A stretch of DNA of 64,000 bases from Pedobacter sp. ok626 (GCF_900100435.1 NZ_FNEX01000003.1:422014-486013); one strand, 5' to 3'; shown: positions 54,408-63,705, numbered from the stretch's first letter. Program-made: numbers and translations. The notes: generated from the letters alone by a model not told the origin.

Positions 54408-54917
54408 TTATAATTTAAATCCATAAGCAATACGTAGTGCAACCTGACCCAAAGACGCGCCTTTAAATTCGGCACCTTCATAACGTAAACCTAAGTCTAA
54501 TCCGTTGTCGAATCCATAACCAATTCCCGGAGCCCACAAAAAGGCTGTACCAGATCCCGACTCCGTACCGAAGCCTGCCCCAAGCTCTCCAGAAAAATAG
54601 GCGCTCTCCGCGAAGAAAACTTTAGCACCCGCTTTAACAGGGACCATTCCAAAACTACCGCCTCCGTAACTGTCTTTTAATGAAAAATTTGTATAACCTG
54701 CGGATAACATTCCAGAAATATTTGAACTGAAATCTTTTTGCAAACGTAAATCACCACCTATTGCAAGACTATATCCTTTTGATGTCGGCACACCAACATT
54801 AAGCCCCACACCTAAGCGCGTTGCTTTAGAATCACCCGATTGGGCATTTACATTAGTCGTGAAAAACAAAGCTACAACAGCTGCTGCTGAAGCTAAAAAT
54901 CTAGTAGTTCTATTCAT
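54408..54917 (-). CDS. Small outer-membrane beta-barrel protein
   Basis: 169 residues. Signal peptide MNRTTRFLASAAAVVALFFTTNVNAQ. Alternating hydrophobic beta-strands follow (RLGVGLNVGVPTS, SLAIGGDLRLQKDF, GMLSAGYTNFSL, VPVKAGAKVFFAESAYFSGELGAGFGTES, LDLGLRYEGAEFKG, VALRIAYGFKL), and the last residue is hydrophobic after an aromatic, as in OMP beta signals. Probably an eight-stranded barrel. A decayed paralogue lies just upstream at 55071-55240. Function unknown. Confidence 0.85.
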   Translation of the reverse strand: MNRTTRFLASAAAVVALFFTTNVNAQSGDSKATRLGVGLNVGVPTSKGYSLAIGGDLRLQKDFSSNISGMLSAGYTNFSLKDSYGGGSFGMVPVKAGAKVFFAESAYFSGELGAGFGTESGSGTAFLWAPGIGYGFDNGLDLGLRYEGAEFKGASLGQVALRIAYGFKL

Positions 54918-55020
54918 TTTATTGTTTCCTTATTATTTAATTAATACTACAGGTTAATCCTGTTTCATTTACAATCTCTCAAATGGCATGCCATGTATGT
55001 TAAGATTATATCTAAAATAA

Positions 55021-55047
55021 AAAAGCCCTTGATTTCCAAGGGCTTTT
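55021..55047. terminator. Terminator after the beta-barrel pseudogene
   Basis: Perfect 11-bp stem AAAAGCCCTTG / CAAGGGCTTTT with a 5-nt loop. It follows the remnant at 55071-55240 just as the hairpin at 54357-54386 follows the intact gene, so gene plus terminator form a repeated unit. Confidence 0.85.
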
Positions 55048-55070
55048 AAACTAATAAATTAAATTATAGA

Positions 55071-55240
55071 TTACAATTTGTAAGCTATAAGCTAAACGTA
55101 AAGCAAATTGAGCGTTTTGTGGTCTGTAAGTAGATGAAGATAATTTTTAACATTCTTTGATTCCAAATGCAGCACCAGCTTCAGTTGATAAATATAAACC
55201 ATTAAAAAAAACATGCCATTATTAGAATGGTGCTTTTGTA
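55071..55240 (-). pseudogene. Decayed copy of the outer-membrane beta-barrel gene
   Basis: Read on the minus strand, one frame gives HVFFNGLYLSTEAGAAFG, aligning with KVFFAESAYFSGELGAGFG of the intact gene. After an in-frame TAA it continues with RPQNAQFALRLAYSL, aligning with LGQVALRIAYGF. The reading frame has an in-frame stop, the upstream part has two stops in tandem and no signal peptide, and a short AGCTTA(T/C) duplication near the end shifts the last residues. A terminator hairpin follows. Only about the C-terminal third survives. Confidence 0.65.
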
Positions 55241-55287
55241 ACTCATATCCTTGAGGCTATTAAATAAAATAACTTTTATCTTAATAA

Positions 55288-56223
55288 TTAATCATTGCGA
55301 TTGAAATGCTTTTCATACAATGACAAAGAATGAGCACTAAGCTCAGCTGTATTATCCGAATCTATCCAGTTTATTTCCACTCCATCCTTTTCCATTTTCC
55401 TGAAAAAAGTCATTTGTCGTTTTGCAAACTGACATATTGCGATACCGAGTCTTTGTTTCAATACACCATAGTCAATCTCACCGGACAGATAAGAAACAAC
55501 AAACTTATATTCAAGACCATAGAAAATCAATTTCTCCTTAGAAACCCCATTCGCGATCAATTGCTCCACCTCTTCTATTAAGCCTTGCTTAAGCCTTAAA
55601 TCCAATCTATTCAGAATCCTTTCTCTGCGTAAATTGACATCAGAAGCTAAGCCAATAACGCAAGGATCAAAAACAGGCCTTTCTATTTTTTCGAGTTTAT
55701 TTTCTGTTAAATAAGAAGAAACTTCAATTGCTCTAATTAATCTCTTTCTGGAAGACAAATCAGCATGGGCAGTAAATTCATGAGAATATCCTGACAATAT
55801 ATCCCGCAGCTCCACGATATCAAGTCCTTCTACACTTACTCTTAACGTAGCATTTTGTGGAATTGCCGTGTACTCATGATTTTGTAAAATGCTATGAATA
55901 TACATCCCAGTGCCACCACATAATACTGGAATTACATTTTTATCAGTGATTATTTTAAAAGCATCATAAAAATCCTCCTTAAACTCATTTACATTATAAC
56001 TCTCACCTGCTCTTTTAATATCGATTAAATGGTAAGGGATTTTTCTACCATTAGTAACATACTCATCAAGGTCTTTCCCTGTTCCAATATCCATCCCCTC
56101 AAAAACCTGTCTGCTATCCGCGCTAATAATTTCTCCGTTCAAAGCGCTTGATAAATTGACAGCCAGCTTAGTCTTTCCAGACGCAGTTGGCCCCAGTATA
56201 ACCAGAAGCGGCTTTTTATCCAT
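55288..56223 (-). CDS. miaA: tRNA dimethylallyltransferase
   Basis: About 311 residues from MDKKPLLVILGPTASGKT (ATG at 56223; two further ATG at 56229 and 56232 are possible). The P-loop GPTASGKT, SADSRQVFEGMDIGTGK, YHLIDI and VPVLCGGTGMYIHSIL are MiaA signatures, and FAKRQMTFFRK is the tRNA-contacting segment. It adds dimethylallyl to A37 of UNN-reading tRNAs. Its start overlaps the 3' end of the Mom/Hef-like gene (stop at 56216), indicating translational coupling. Confidence 0.95.
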   Translation of the reverse strand: MDKKPLLVILGPTASGKTKLAVNLSSALNGEIISADSRQVFEGMDIGTGKDLDEYVTNGRKIPYHLIDIKRAGESYNVNEFKEDFYDAFKIITDKNVIPVLCGGTGMYIHSILQNHEYTAIPQNATLRVSVEGLDIVELRDILSGYSHEFTAHADLSSRKRLIRAIEVSSYLTENKLEKIERPVFDPCVIGLASDVNLRRERILNRLDLRLKQGLIEEVEQLIANGVSKEKLIFYGLEYKFVVSYLSGEIDYGVLKQRLGIAICQFAKRQMTFFRKMEKDGVEINWIDSDNTAELSAHSLSLYEKHFNRND

Positions 56224-57031
56224 TGTCATCATTCAAGTATAATATATATTTAAGGTTCCCGGTATTAAAGATAGGTAGGTATTCATTTAAAACCTCTTGT
56301 GCAGTAGATGGCAATCGATGAGGAAAGCATCTTTGAAGGTCAGTTTTATGCAGCCATATTTGTGCTGGTGGGATTACATCAACCAATTTAAAACCCGATA
56401 ACTCATAGGCATTACCGAGCGACCAGTCACGATCAGCATAACTCATTACATCATTTGGACCGATCATTTTAATAAAATGCTTCAATAGCTTTGTAAATCC
56501 TCCGGTAACCGTATACCCTATTAAGGTTGCAAAGCGAATCAACTCTACAGATTTATAATCAGGAGCAATCCTTTTCATCGGCCTGATATTACTAAAACAA
56601 GCAACAGCTACGATTTGCCCATCGATCTGTAAAGCAAATTTATACTTGGCTCTTGCAGAACCTTGAATATGATTGCTATTCAAAAAATCATCTGCCTCCT
56701 TTTGGTTGATGGTTATAATTTTGCCCTTACGTGCGTGCAATCGCTGATTTAAACCGAGAACAGACAGCACTCTACCTAATACCTGTTCCTGCTTGGTTAA
56801 CCAAACATCTTCCCATAATTGCAATAAAGTTATGTTTTTAAGCTGATAGCTAGATTGTAGCTCAATCAATTCTTCCGGACTATAATCGTTGTCAAGGGCT
56901 ATTAAGTGAAGGACGACCTTATCATGACACCGCAGCAGATCATATTTTTCATGTTCAACAGGCAATACGCTAATACCAATATCCTGGAGCGCAGTTAACA
57001 CAGCATTCTTCCAACCCAAACTTATACCCAA
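56216..57031 (-). CDS. Mom/Hef-like protein: nuclease-like N-terminus plus GNAT-type C-terminal domain
   Basis: 271 residues. The middle LQLWEDVWLTKQEQVLGRVLSVLG....LHARKG resembles the W-E-D-x-W segment of VSR/Hef-like phage nucleases. The C-terminal half (about 110-230) has FLNSNHIQGSARAKYKFALQIDGQIVAVACFSNIRP, VELIRFATLIGYTVTGGFTKLLKHFI and VMSYADRDWSLGNAYELSGFKLV, the pattern of Mom-like GNAT proteins and of phage Hef-type proteins. It is in a tight block with miaA and a DUF1801 gene (10-bp overlap upstream). No phage genes surround it. A DNA or RNA base modification or repair role is inference only. Confidence 0.6.
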   Translation of the reverse strand: MGISLGWKNAVLTALQDIGISVLPVEHEKYDLLRCHDKVVLHLIALDNDYSPEELIELQSSYQLKNITLLQLWEDVWLTKQEQVLGRVLSVLGLNQRLHARKGKIITINQKEADDFLNSNHIQGSARAKYKFALQIDGQIVAVACFSNIRPMKRIAPDYKSVELIRFATLIGYTVTGGFTKLLKHFIKMIGPNDVMSYADRDWSLGNAYELSGFKLVDVIPPAQIWLHKTDLQRCFPHRLPSTAQEVLNEYLPIFNTGNLKYILYLNDDNG

Positions 57032-57399
57032 CCCTTTTCCTTATATAATCTATATCCTTCTGCCAATGCGTCTTCAATATGAGCCAAAAGCGATTCATCC
57101 AATTTTTTGATATGAAAACATGATTTACCTTTTAATAACTTCAAAAGGGCAGGATCAAAAACATTTTTCATCTCAGGTTCTGCATATACCGGCATATAAT
57201 AAAATCCAACATAATCTTTGCGTATCGTAACGGCAGCAAAATACATCTCATTTCTCTTTTTGCCAAAAGCAACCACCTCCATATCGCTCCACAAATCATA
57301 GTTAGTCTCGCTATTGATCCTATTATTAAAGCCTAAAGTAGCATAGGGTTGCAATACTGCCCTGATAGTCTGAAATATTTCTATAAAATCTGTTTTCAT
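57022..57399 (-). CDS. DUF1801 (YdhG-like) protein
   Basis: 125 residues. NNRINSETNYDLWSDMEVVAFGKKRNEMYFAAVTIRKDYVGFYYMPVY and LLKLLKGKSCFHIKKLDESLLAHIEDALAEGYRLYKEKG match DUF1801 proteins, a small alpha/beta family related to the YdhG/frataxin-like fold. Cytoplasmic, function not established. Overlaps the start of the Mom/Hef-like gene by 10 bp, so the two are probably coupled. Confidence 0.75.
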   Translation of the reverse strand: MKTDFIEIFQTIRAVLQPYATLGFNNRINSETNYDLWSDMEVVAFGKKRNEMYFAAVTIRKDYVGFYYMPVYAEPEMKNVFDPALLKLLKGKSCFHIKKLDESLLAHIEDALAEGYRLYKEKGWV

Positions 57400-57460
57400 A
57401 ACTCTAAGATCAATCTACTAAAACAACACCTTGAAAGCCATATTGTTTAACCCTCAGTCC

Positions 57461-58558
57461 CTATTTATCAGACCACCATTCTTTTGAAGGGTAATTCTCC
57501 TCTAAAATAACAGGTTCTCCCAACAAAGGCGTGGTAATTTTTAAGTTTTTTGATTTAGCCTTATTCACTGCCCTTATAATTGGTTCATTCCAGGCGTGCA
57601 TAGCCAGCGTAAATTTACCCCAATGCACAGGGAGCAATACTTTTGCATTTAAATCCTGAGCCGCCTGTACAGTCTGCTCTGGGAACATATGAATCAATGG
57701 CCAGTAAGCATTATACTGTCCACATTCCAATATAGCCATATCAAAAGGCCCATGTTCTTCCCCAGTCCGCTTAAAATGTGCATCGTAGCCTGAATCGCCA
57801 CCTAAATACAGCTTATGCTTTGCACCTTGTAATATAAATGCCGACCATAAAGTTTGATTTCTCTTAAATAGCCTTCCGGTAAAATGACGAGCTGGTGCAG
57901 CGGTAAATTTTAAGCCATTAGTGATGGATTCTTCGCCCCAGGCCAGTTCCACTATTTTATCAACAGGTATCCCCCAATGTTCCAGATGCGTGCCTGCTCC
58001 TAACGAAGTAATAAAAACCTGGGTCTTATCTTTCAATTTTAAAACACTTTGATAATCCAGATGATCATAATGATCATGGGTAATCAAAACGATGTCCAAA
58101 GCAGGAAAATCCTCAACCTTAATAAAGTTTGTCCCTTCGTAATTTTTTGAACCAATAAATGATATCGGTGAAGTACGCTCGCTGAAAACCGGATCCACCA
58201 AAATTTTAACCCCATCGATCTGCAAATAATACGAAGAATGGCCAAACCAAATTAACTTGGTTGCGGTAGTTTCCGAAAAATCTGGTGTAACATGAGGAAG
58301 TTCATGCTTAGGTGTACGCTCTTCATTTCCTTTTACCATCGCAACAATCATATCCCAATAACTTACACTATCAGGTTTCATTGGGGTGGGCGATAAATTT
58401 TCTAAGGTCCCATCTGCTTTAAAATTAGCCAGTTTTTTCAACCGTTCCAAACGAGCTCCCCCTGGAGTTTTACCAAAGACAGGTAAGTTTAACACCCATA
58501 CGATAATTATAGCCAGAACTATTATAACAACAAAAATGGAATACATAAACTTCTTCAT
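57461..58558 (-). CDS. MBL-fold hydrolase, RomA / NAPE-PLD-like
   Basis: 365 residues. An N-terminal membrane helix (SIFVVIIVLAIIIVWVLNL) anchors it, the bulk presumably in the periplasm. The metallo-beta-lactamase fold has LIWFGHSSYYLQIDGVKILVDPVFSERTSPI, LITHDHYDHLDY (metal ligands), AAPARHFTGRLF, LYLGGDSGYDAHF and LLPVHWGKF. This is the COG2220/NAPE-PLD-type branch. A phospholipase or lactone hydrolase role is possible; substrate unknown. Confidence 0.88.
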   Translation of the reverse strand: MKKFMYSIFVVIIVLAIIIVWVLNLPVFGKTPGGARLERLKKLANFKADGTLENLSPTPMKPDSVSYWDMIVAMVKGNEERTPKHELPHVTPDFSETTATKLIWFGHSSYYLQIDGVKILVDPVFSERTSPISFIGSKNYEGTNFIKVEDFPALDIVLITHDHYDHLDYQSVLKLKDKTQVFITSLGAGTHLEHWGIPVDKIVELAWGEESITNGLKFTAAPARHFTGRLFKRNQTLWSAFILQGAKHKLYLGGDSGYDAHFKRTGEEHGPFDMAILECGQYNAYWPLIHMFPEQTVQAAQDLNAKVLLPVHWGKFTLAMHAWNEPIIRAVNKAKSKNLKITTPLLGEPVILEENYPSKEWWSDK

Positions 58559-58583
58559 TTATACAACACTGCAAAAATTCAAA

Positions 58584-60449
58584 TTAATCAACCTTCGTTG
58601 GCTCTTGTGGTGCCGGTGCAGGTGCCAGCTTCGCTGCCAATGTATTTCCGGCAAGCAAAAGCTCGTTGGTAATGGTCGTCGTATAATCTGCGATTTCCGC
58701 TTTAAAATCGACCACAGAAGCACCTGTACGAATTTCTTCCAAACGCTTTTCCCATTGCCCAGTCAATTCTGCCTGTGCAATTTTCTGATCTTTCACCACA
58801 TCATATACCGCCAATCCTTTCGCTGTAGGCACCAGGTTACGCTTTTCCCTCGAAATATATTCCCGGTTAATTAATGTCTCTATGATTGAAGCCCTCGTGG
58901 CAGGTGTACCCAAACCACTATCCTTCATCGCATACCTCAACTCTTCATCCTCAATATCCTTACCCGAAGTCTCCAGCGCCTTTAACAACGAAGCTTCGTT
59001 GTACATGGCCTTCGGCTTAGTTTGCTTTTCTAACAAAGCCTTATTGGTAATCGGCAATTCCTCGCCTTTTTTTACCTTAGGTAAAGCAGGGTTATCCTCA
59101 TCCTTTTTCTCATCATCCGTCTCATTGAAAACCGAACGCCATCCCGCAGAGCGAATTACAGTACCATTTGCCACAAACAAAGAGCCGGATTCGACAGATA
59201 TTTTGGTAATTTCTTTCACGCATTCCTGATGAAAAGCCTCAAGCATCCGTCCAACTACCATATCATAAACCGCTTGCTTATCACCACTTAATTGATATGG
59301 CGACTCACCAGTAGGCAAAATAGCATGGTGATCCGTTACCTTCTTAGCATTTACGCTTCGTTTATTTAATGGAATAGTCAACAAAAACTCAGCTTGCTTA
59401 CCAAAGTCCTTATGTACTTTTACCTTATCAATCAAACTGGGAACACCAGCAAATACATCATCACCAATATACCTACTACCCGTACGTGGATAAGTAACCA
59501 GCTTGCTTTCATACAAGCCCTGTAACAAATTCAACGTCTGATCAGCCGTAAACCCCTTACGCTTATTCGCTTCCTGCTGTAGACTACTTAAATCATGCAA
59601 CAGTGGAGGTGGTTCTTTTCTAGGTTTAGCTTCAACACTTAAAATCTTACCGCCATTACTAAAACCTGATGCAACATCTTCGATTTTAGCAAGTAGCGCT
59701 TCTGCATCCTCCTTTTTGTCGAAATTATTTACAGACATAGCTCTAAACAGCTGTCCGTCTTTATCCAATTGTATAGCCAGCTGATAATACAACTGTGGCA
59801 CGAAGTTTTTAATTTCCAGATAGCGCGAGCAAATCATGGCTAACGTTGGTGTTTGCACCCTTCCTAGCGATAAAACAGATCTGTTTCCTGCCGATATACT
59901 CAATGCCTGTGTAGCGTTCATGCCCACCAGCCAATCCGACTCCGAACGGCAATGGGCTGAGTTAAACAAAGTATCGTAATCAGTACCCGGTTTTAAGTTT
60001 CTAAAACCCTCTTTAATAGCCTCATCAGTTTGCGAAGAAATCCACAGTCTCCGAAAAGGCTTTTTACATTTCAAAAAATAATAGATATAACGGAAAATCA
60101 GTTCACCTTCCCGCCCGGCATCCGTCGCAACTATAATCTCTTCAGCTTCATCAAATAACTTTTTAATGATATCAAGTTGTTTTCGTACACCAGGATCTTC
60201 GACCATACCATCCTTAGTTTTGATTTTCCGGATGGCAAGTTTAAATTTCTTTGGCAACATCGGTAAATGCTGTCTTCGCCAGCCAATAAAGCCGTAATCC
60301 TGAGGAGGTGCCAATTGCAGTAAATGCCCAAATGCCCAGGTAAAAGAATAACCTTTTCCCTCTATATATCCATCCTTTTTAGTTGTAGCACCGAAAACCT
60401 TAGCCAATTCACGTCCCACCGAAGGTTTCTCTGCAATAACAATCTTCAT
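58584..60449 (-). CDS. topB: DNA topoisomerase III
   Basis: 621 residues. TOPRIM domain: VIAEKPSVGRELAKVFGA and ATDAGREGELIFRYIYYFL. The CAP domain has LVTYPRTGSRYI with the catalytic Tyr; LSLGRVQTPTLAMI and DSGLGTPATRASIIETL are typical type IA motifs. It relaxes and decatenates DNA. At 621 residues it lacks most of the Cys-rich C-terminal zinc domains of longer topoisomerases, ending in an Ala/Pro-rich tail. Bacteroidota often carry such short TopB. Confidence 0.95.
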   Translation of the reverse strand: MKIVIAEKPSVGRELAKVFGATTKKDGYIEGKGYSFTWAFGHLLQLAPPQDYGFIGWRRQHLPMLPKKFKLAIRKIKTKDGMVEDPGVRKQLDIIKKLFDEAEEIIVATDAGREGELIFRYIYYFLKCKKPFRRLWISSQTDEAIKEGFRNLKPGTDYDTLFNSAHCRSESDWLVGMNATQALSISAGNRSVLSLGRVQTPTLAMICSRYLEIKNFVPQLYYQLAIQLDKDGQLFRAMSVNNFDKKEDAEALLAKIEDVASGFSNGGKILSVEAKPRKEPPPLLHDLSSLQQEANKRKGFTADQTLNLLQGLYESKLVTYPRTGSRYIGDDVFAGVPSLIDKVKVHKDFGKQAEFLLTIPLNKRSVNAKKVTDHHAILPTGESPYQLSGDKQAVYDMVVGRMLEAFHQECVKEITKISVESGSLFVANGTVIRSAGWRSVFNETDDEKKDEDNPALPKVKKGEELPITNKALLEKQTKPKAMYNEASLLKALETSGKDIEDEELRYAMKDSGLGTPATRASIIETLINREYISREKRNLVPTAKGLAVYDVVKDQKIAQAELTGQWEKRLEEIRTGASVVDFKAEIADYTTTITNELLLAGNTLAAKLAPAPAPQEPTKVD

Positions 60450-60451
60450 AA

Positions 60452-61351
60452 TTATTCAAAAATATCTAAACCAATCTTAAATGTATTACAATGCGCATCA
60501 ACAATATCTTTTATGTTTGGTGAATACCCACCGCCCATACTTACCTGAACAGGTAGTTGATTGTCTTTACAAAATTGCAATACCATCCTATCTCTTTCTT
60601 TACAGCCCGCCTTAGTCAAAGCCAGTTTCCCCAGCTTATCACTTTCCAATACATCAACACCCGATAGATAGAATACAAAATCAGGGTTATGCGCCAAAAG
60701 CATTGGAAGTGCTTTACTTAATTTTTCTAAAAATTCCTGATCGCTGATACCATCTTCCAAAGCAATATCCAGGTTAGAAACTTCCTTTCTAAATGGAAAG
60801 TTCTTGTCCCCATGCATTGAAAACGTAAATACCCTATCTTCATTACTAAAGATCTCAGCAGTTCCATTACCTTGATGAACATCTAAATCTATAATTAAAA
60901 TACGACTAGCCAGACCATTATTTAACAAATAATTAGCAGCAATAGCCTGATCATTTAACAAACAAAATCCTTCTCCCCAATTACTTCCTGCATGATGCGT
61001 ACCACCAGCTACATTAAATGCGATACCATGCTGCTGTGCATACAAAGCTCCATCAATCGTCCCTTGAGCAATCCTAACCTCTCGTTCAACCAGTTGGCTA
61101 CTTAAAGGGAAGCCTATTCTTCTTTGCTCCTTCGCCGGTAGCGTCAAATCCTTTAACTGATTCCAGTATTCCTTTTGGTGCGATAGCAAGACCACATCCT
61201 CTTCTAAAGGCTCAGGTGCAAACAGATTACTTGCGGTAATGACGCCCTCATGTAATAACTGCTCAGGAATCAGCTCATATTTAACCATTGGAAAACGATG
61301 TCCTTCAGGCAAAGGATGCGCATACAAGGGATGCCATGCGATCTTAACCAT
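60452..61351 (-). CDS. Histone deacetylase / acetoin utilisation (AcuC-like) family protein
   Basis: 299 residues. HHAGSNWGEGFCLLNDQAIAANYLL contains the general-base His pair, and IIDLDVHQGNGTAEIF the Asp and His of the zinc site. FSMHGDKNFP and YLSGVDVLESDKLGKLALT follow, and MGGGYSPNI carries the catalytic Tyr. These are amidohydrolases acting on acetylated lysine or small acetyl-amines. All catalytic residues are present. Stop and start of topB are separated by 2 bp, so the two genes are coupled. Confidence 0.92.
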   Translation of the reverse strand: MVKIAWHPLYAHPLPEGHRFPMVKYELIPEQLLHEGVITASNLFAPEPLEEDVVLLSHQKEYWNQLKDLTLPAKEQRRIGFPLSSQLVEREVRIAQGTIDGALYAQQHGIAFNVAGGTHHAGSNWGEGFCLLNDQAIAANYLLNNGLASRILIIDLDVHQGNGTAEIFSNEDRVFTFSMHGDKNFPFRKEVSNLDIALEDGISDQEFLEKLSKALPMLLAHNPDFVFYLSGVDVLESDKLGKLALTKAGCKERDRMVLQFCKDNQLPVQVSMGGGYSPNIKDIVDAHCNTFKIGLDIFE

Positions 61352-61352
61352 C

Positions 61353-62213
61353 TTATCTTAAGATCTCCCCAACATGCTTTTCTATATTGTTGCAAATCTC
61401 GTTAACTGGCAAGTCATTAGCATCTTCTCCAAAAGGATTCTCTATCTCTTCAGCAATCAACTCCAAACTGGCTAGCACATACAATATGAAAGGAACAATA
61501 GGAACTACAAAGTATCCCAAACTAAACACCCATCCAAAAGGTAAAGTAATCACATAAATAAAGATGAATTTCTTTATAAAAGCACTATAAGAATACGGAA
61601 TAGGCGTATTTTTAATACGCTCGCAGCCTCCACATAAATCCGTAAACTGCTGAACATCTGCATTCAATATAATGAGTTGTTCGTTAGTAATCTCACCATT
61701 AGCTTGTAATTCAAAAATTCTGGACGATATACTTGAGGCTACCTGATTGGGAATGTGCTTACCGCCATCTACTTCAATCAAAAGGCTATTCTTACCAAAA
61801 TACTGTTTCTCTCTTAAATGCTCCTGCAATGCAAACGCATACTTAGGGATAGCATAATCAAAAAACTCTATGTGGTTTTGACTTAATTTTAATGATTTTA
61901 TTTTAATCGCAAAATTACGGCTCACGTTCGTTAATCCACCTAAAAGTCTGCGACCTTCCCACCATCTATCATAGGATGTATTGGTCCTAAATACCAATAA
62001 CATAGAGATCACAAAACCCAGCAGGTTATGCATCATCCCAATATTTTTAACATAAATCGTCTCCGCCAATTTTAAGTAGTTTAGCTCCAAAAAAGCGATA
62101 ACACCAGAAAACACAGCTACACTAAGCATCAACGGCCACAAAGTACGGATCGTATCCGCCTTATGTACATGAAATATAAAAGTTATCCAATCCTTTGGAT
62201 TATAATTTATCAT
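61353..62213 (-). CDS. Bestrophin-family (UPF0187) membrane protein
   Basis: 286 residues with four membrane helices. HNLLGFVISMLLVFRTNTSYDRWWEGRRLLGGLTNVSRNFA is the bestrophin pore-region signature. IPYSYSAFIKKFIFIYVITLPFGWVF and IELIAEEIENPFGEDANDLP complete it; the latter is the conserved acidic motif. Prokaryotic bestrophins are cation or anion channels forming pentamers in the inner membrane. It is one base from the histone-deacetylase-family start, indicating an operon. Confidence 0.9.
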   Translation of the reverse strand: MINYNPKDWITFIFHVHKADTIRTLWPLMLSVAVFSGVIAFLELNYLKLAETIYVKNIGMMHNLLGFVISMLLVFRTNTSYDRWWEGRRLLGGLTNVSRNFAIKIKSLKLSQNHIEFFDYAIPKYAFALQEHLREKQYFGKNSLLIEVDGGKHIPNQVASSISSRIFELQANGEITNEQLIILNADVQQFTDLCGGCERIKNTPIPYSYSAFIKKFIFIYVITLPFGWVFSLGYFVVPIVPFILYVLASLELIAEEIENPFGEDANDLPVNEICNNIEKHVGEILR

Positions 62214-62257
62214 ATTATTTTGCCTTTTCTAATGCTAAAATACGCATTAGGCTTTAA

Positions 62258-63556
62258 CTATTTAAGGAGCTTTTTGCTAATATCCAGCAACAAAGTTCCC
62301 GTTGTAAAAACATCTTCGTAAGAGTTGTACAAAGGAACTGGACTTAACCTGATCACATTAGGCTCCCGCCAATCGCCAAGTACATTATTAGCAACTAACT
62401 GTTCAAAAACCTCTTTTCCCTTTTGCTTTGCAATGATCGAGACCTGTGCTCCGCGATCTGCTTGACTTAGCGGAGTAATGATCTTATACTGCTCCTCTCC
62501 CAACGCTTTATTTACCTCATTTATAATGATAAACAAATAGCTAGTTAAAGTTTTACTCTTATTTCTTAATGGAGTGATAAACCCTGCTTTTTTAAAACTT
62601 TGAAGAGAAGCATAGTACAACGCCATTGGCATAACCTGCGTACAACTTACCTGCCAACCATCAGCACCAACTTCCGGTACAAAGCCCTTTTCCATTTTAA
62701 AACGCTGCTGTTCCTGATAACCCCACCATCCCGCAAAACGGTTCAACGTAGGATCAGAGAAATGCTTTTCATGCACAAAGATGCCACTTATACCACCCGG
62801 ACCAGAATTCTGATATTTATACGAACACCAACACGCGAAATCAATATCCCAATCATGCAATTGTAAAGGGACATTTCCAGCCGCATGCGCCAAATCAAAA
62901 CCAACAACTGCCCCCGCAGCATGTCCCGCTTTCGTTATGGCCTCCATATCGAACCATTGTCCGGTAAAGTAGTTTACTCCTCCAAACAACACCAATGCAA
63001 TTTCATCACCGTTTTCAGCAATTGCAGCCGTAATATCTTCTGTCCGTAAGGTATACTCACCTTCCTTAGGAGCCACCTCAATAATTGCGGTAGCAGGATC
63101 ATAGCCATGAAAGCGAACTTGACTTTCTATAGCATACTGATCTGAAGGAAAAGCTCCAGCCTCCATAATGATCTTAAAACGACCTGCAGTCGGCTTGTAA
63201 AAGCTAACCATCAACAAATGAAGATTTACCGTCAGTGTATTCATCGGACAAACCTCAGCCGGATTTGCACCAACGATGGGCGCCATCATTTTTTTGAGTT
63301 CTTTATGATAAAACATCCAAGGTGTCTCCCCTTCAAACCAACCTTCTACAGCATAATTCTGCCAATTGTTTAACTGTTCATCTAAAACCTGACGTGCAGC
63401 TTTAGGTTGAAGTCCTAAAGAATTACCACATAGATAAATAAACGGCTTTCCATTTTGTTGGGGAAACAAAAAATCTTGTCTTAAATCGCGAAGTGGATCA
63501 GCCTGATCCAGCGCCTGAGCGAATGCTAAATTGTTTTCAAAATTCATTTGTTTCAA
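62258..63556 (-). CDS. kynU: Kynureninase
   Basis: 432 residues. PFIYLCGNSLGLQPKAARQ and YAVEGWFEGETPWMFYHKEL open the protein. PMNTLTVNLHLLMVSFYKPT, AGAFPSDQYAIESQVRFHG, VGFDLAHAAGNVPLQLHDWDIDFACWCSYKYQNSGPGGISGIFVHEKH include the PLP-binding aspartate and the Schiff-base lysine in CSYKY. It cleaves kynurenine or 3-hydroxykynurenine to anthranilate-type products in tryptophan catabolism and NAD synthesis. No other kyn genes in the window. Confidence 0.96.
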   Translation of the reverse strand: MKQMNFENNLAFAQALDQADPLRDLRQDFLFPQQNGKPFIYLCGNSLGLQPKAARQVLDEQLNNWQNYAVEGWFEGETPWMFYHKELKKMMAPIVGANPAEVCPMNTLTVNLHLLMVSFYKPTAGRFKIIMEAGAFPSDQYAIESQVRFHGYDPATAIIEVAPKEGEYTLRTEDITAAIAENGDEIALVLFGGVNYFTGQWFDMEAITKAGHAAGAVVGFDLAHAAGNVPLQLHDWDIDFACWCSYKYQNSGPGGISGIFVHEKHFSDPTLNRFAGWWGYQEQQRFKMEKGFVPEVGADGWQVSCTQVMPMALYYASLQSFKKAGFITPLRNKSKTLTSYLFIIINEVNKALGEEQYKIITPLSQADRGAQVSIIAKQKGKEVFEQLVANNVLGDWREPNVIRLSPVPLYNSYEDVFTTGTLLLDISKKLLK

Positions 63557-63662
63557 ATATCCGTAAAAAACAGGGATAAATAAATCAGCTCAATCATTTT
63601 GTTATCCACACTTTTCTCCTTACTCCTTTTATAAATTCCCTTTAACCACAGCAGCACCTAAT

Positions 63663-63705
63663 AAAAAAAGAAGCTGTCTCAAAAGTGAGGCAGCTTCTTT
63701 TTTTT
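63663..63705. repeat. Left end / terminal inverted-repeat hairpin of the IS1182-family element
   Basis: AGAAGCTG-CTCA paired with TGAG-CAGCTTCT around a short loop, flanked by A and T tracts, 28 bp before the transposase start. GCTGTCTCAAAAGT is typical of IS1182-type ends. The hairpin also blocks transcription from outside. The right end is beyond the window. Confidence 0.6.

Noticed and set aside
58386..58874. 162-codon plus-strand frame across the MBL and topB genes
   Set aside because: Shadow of two conserved minus-strand genes.
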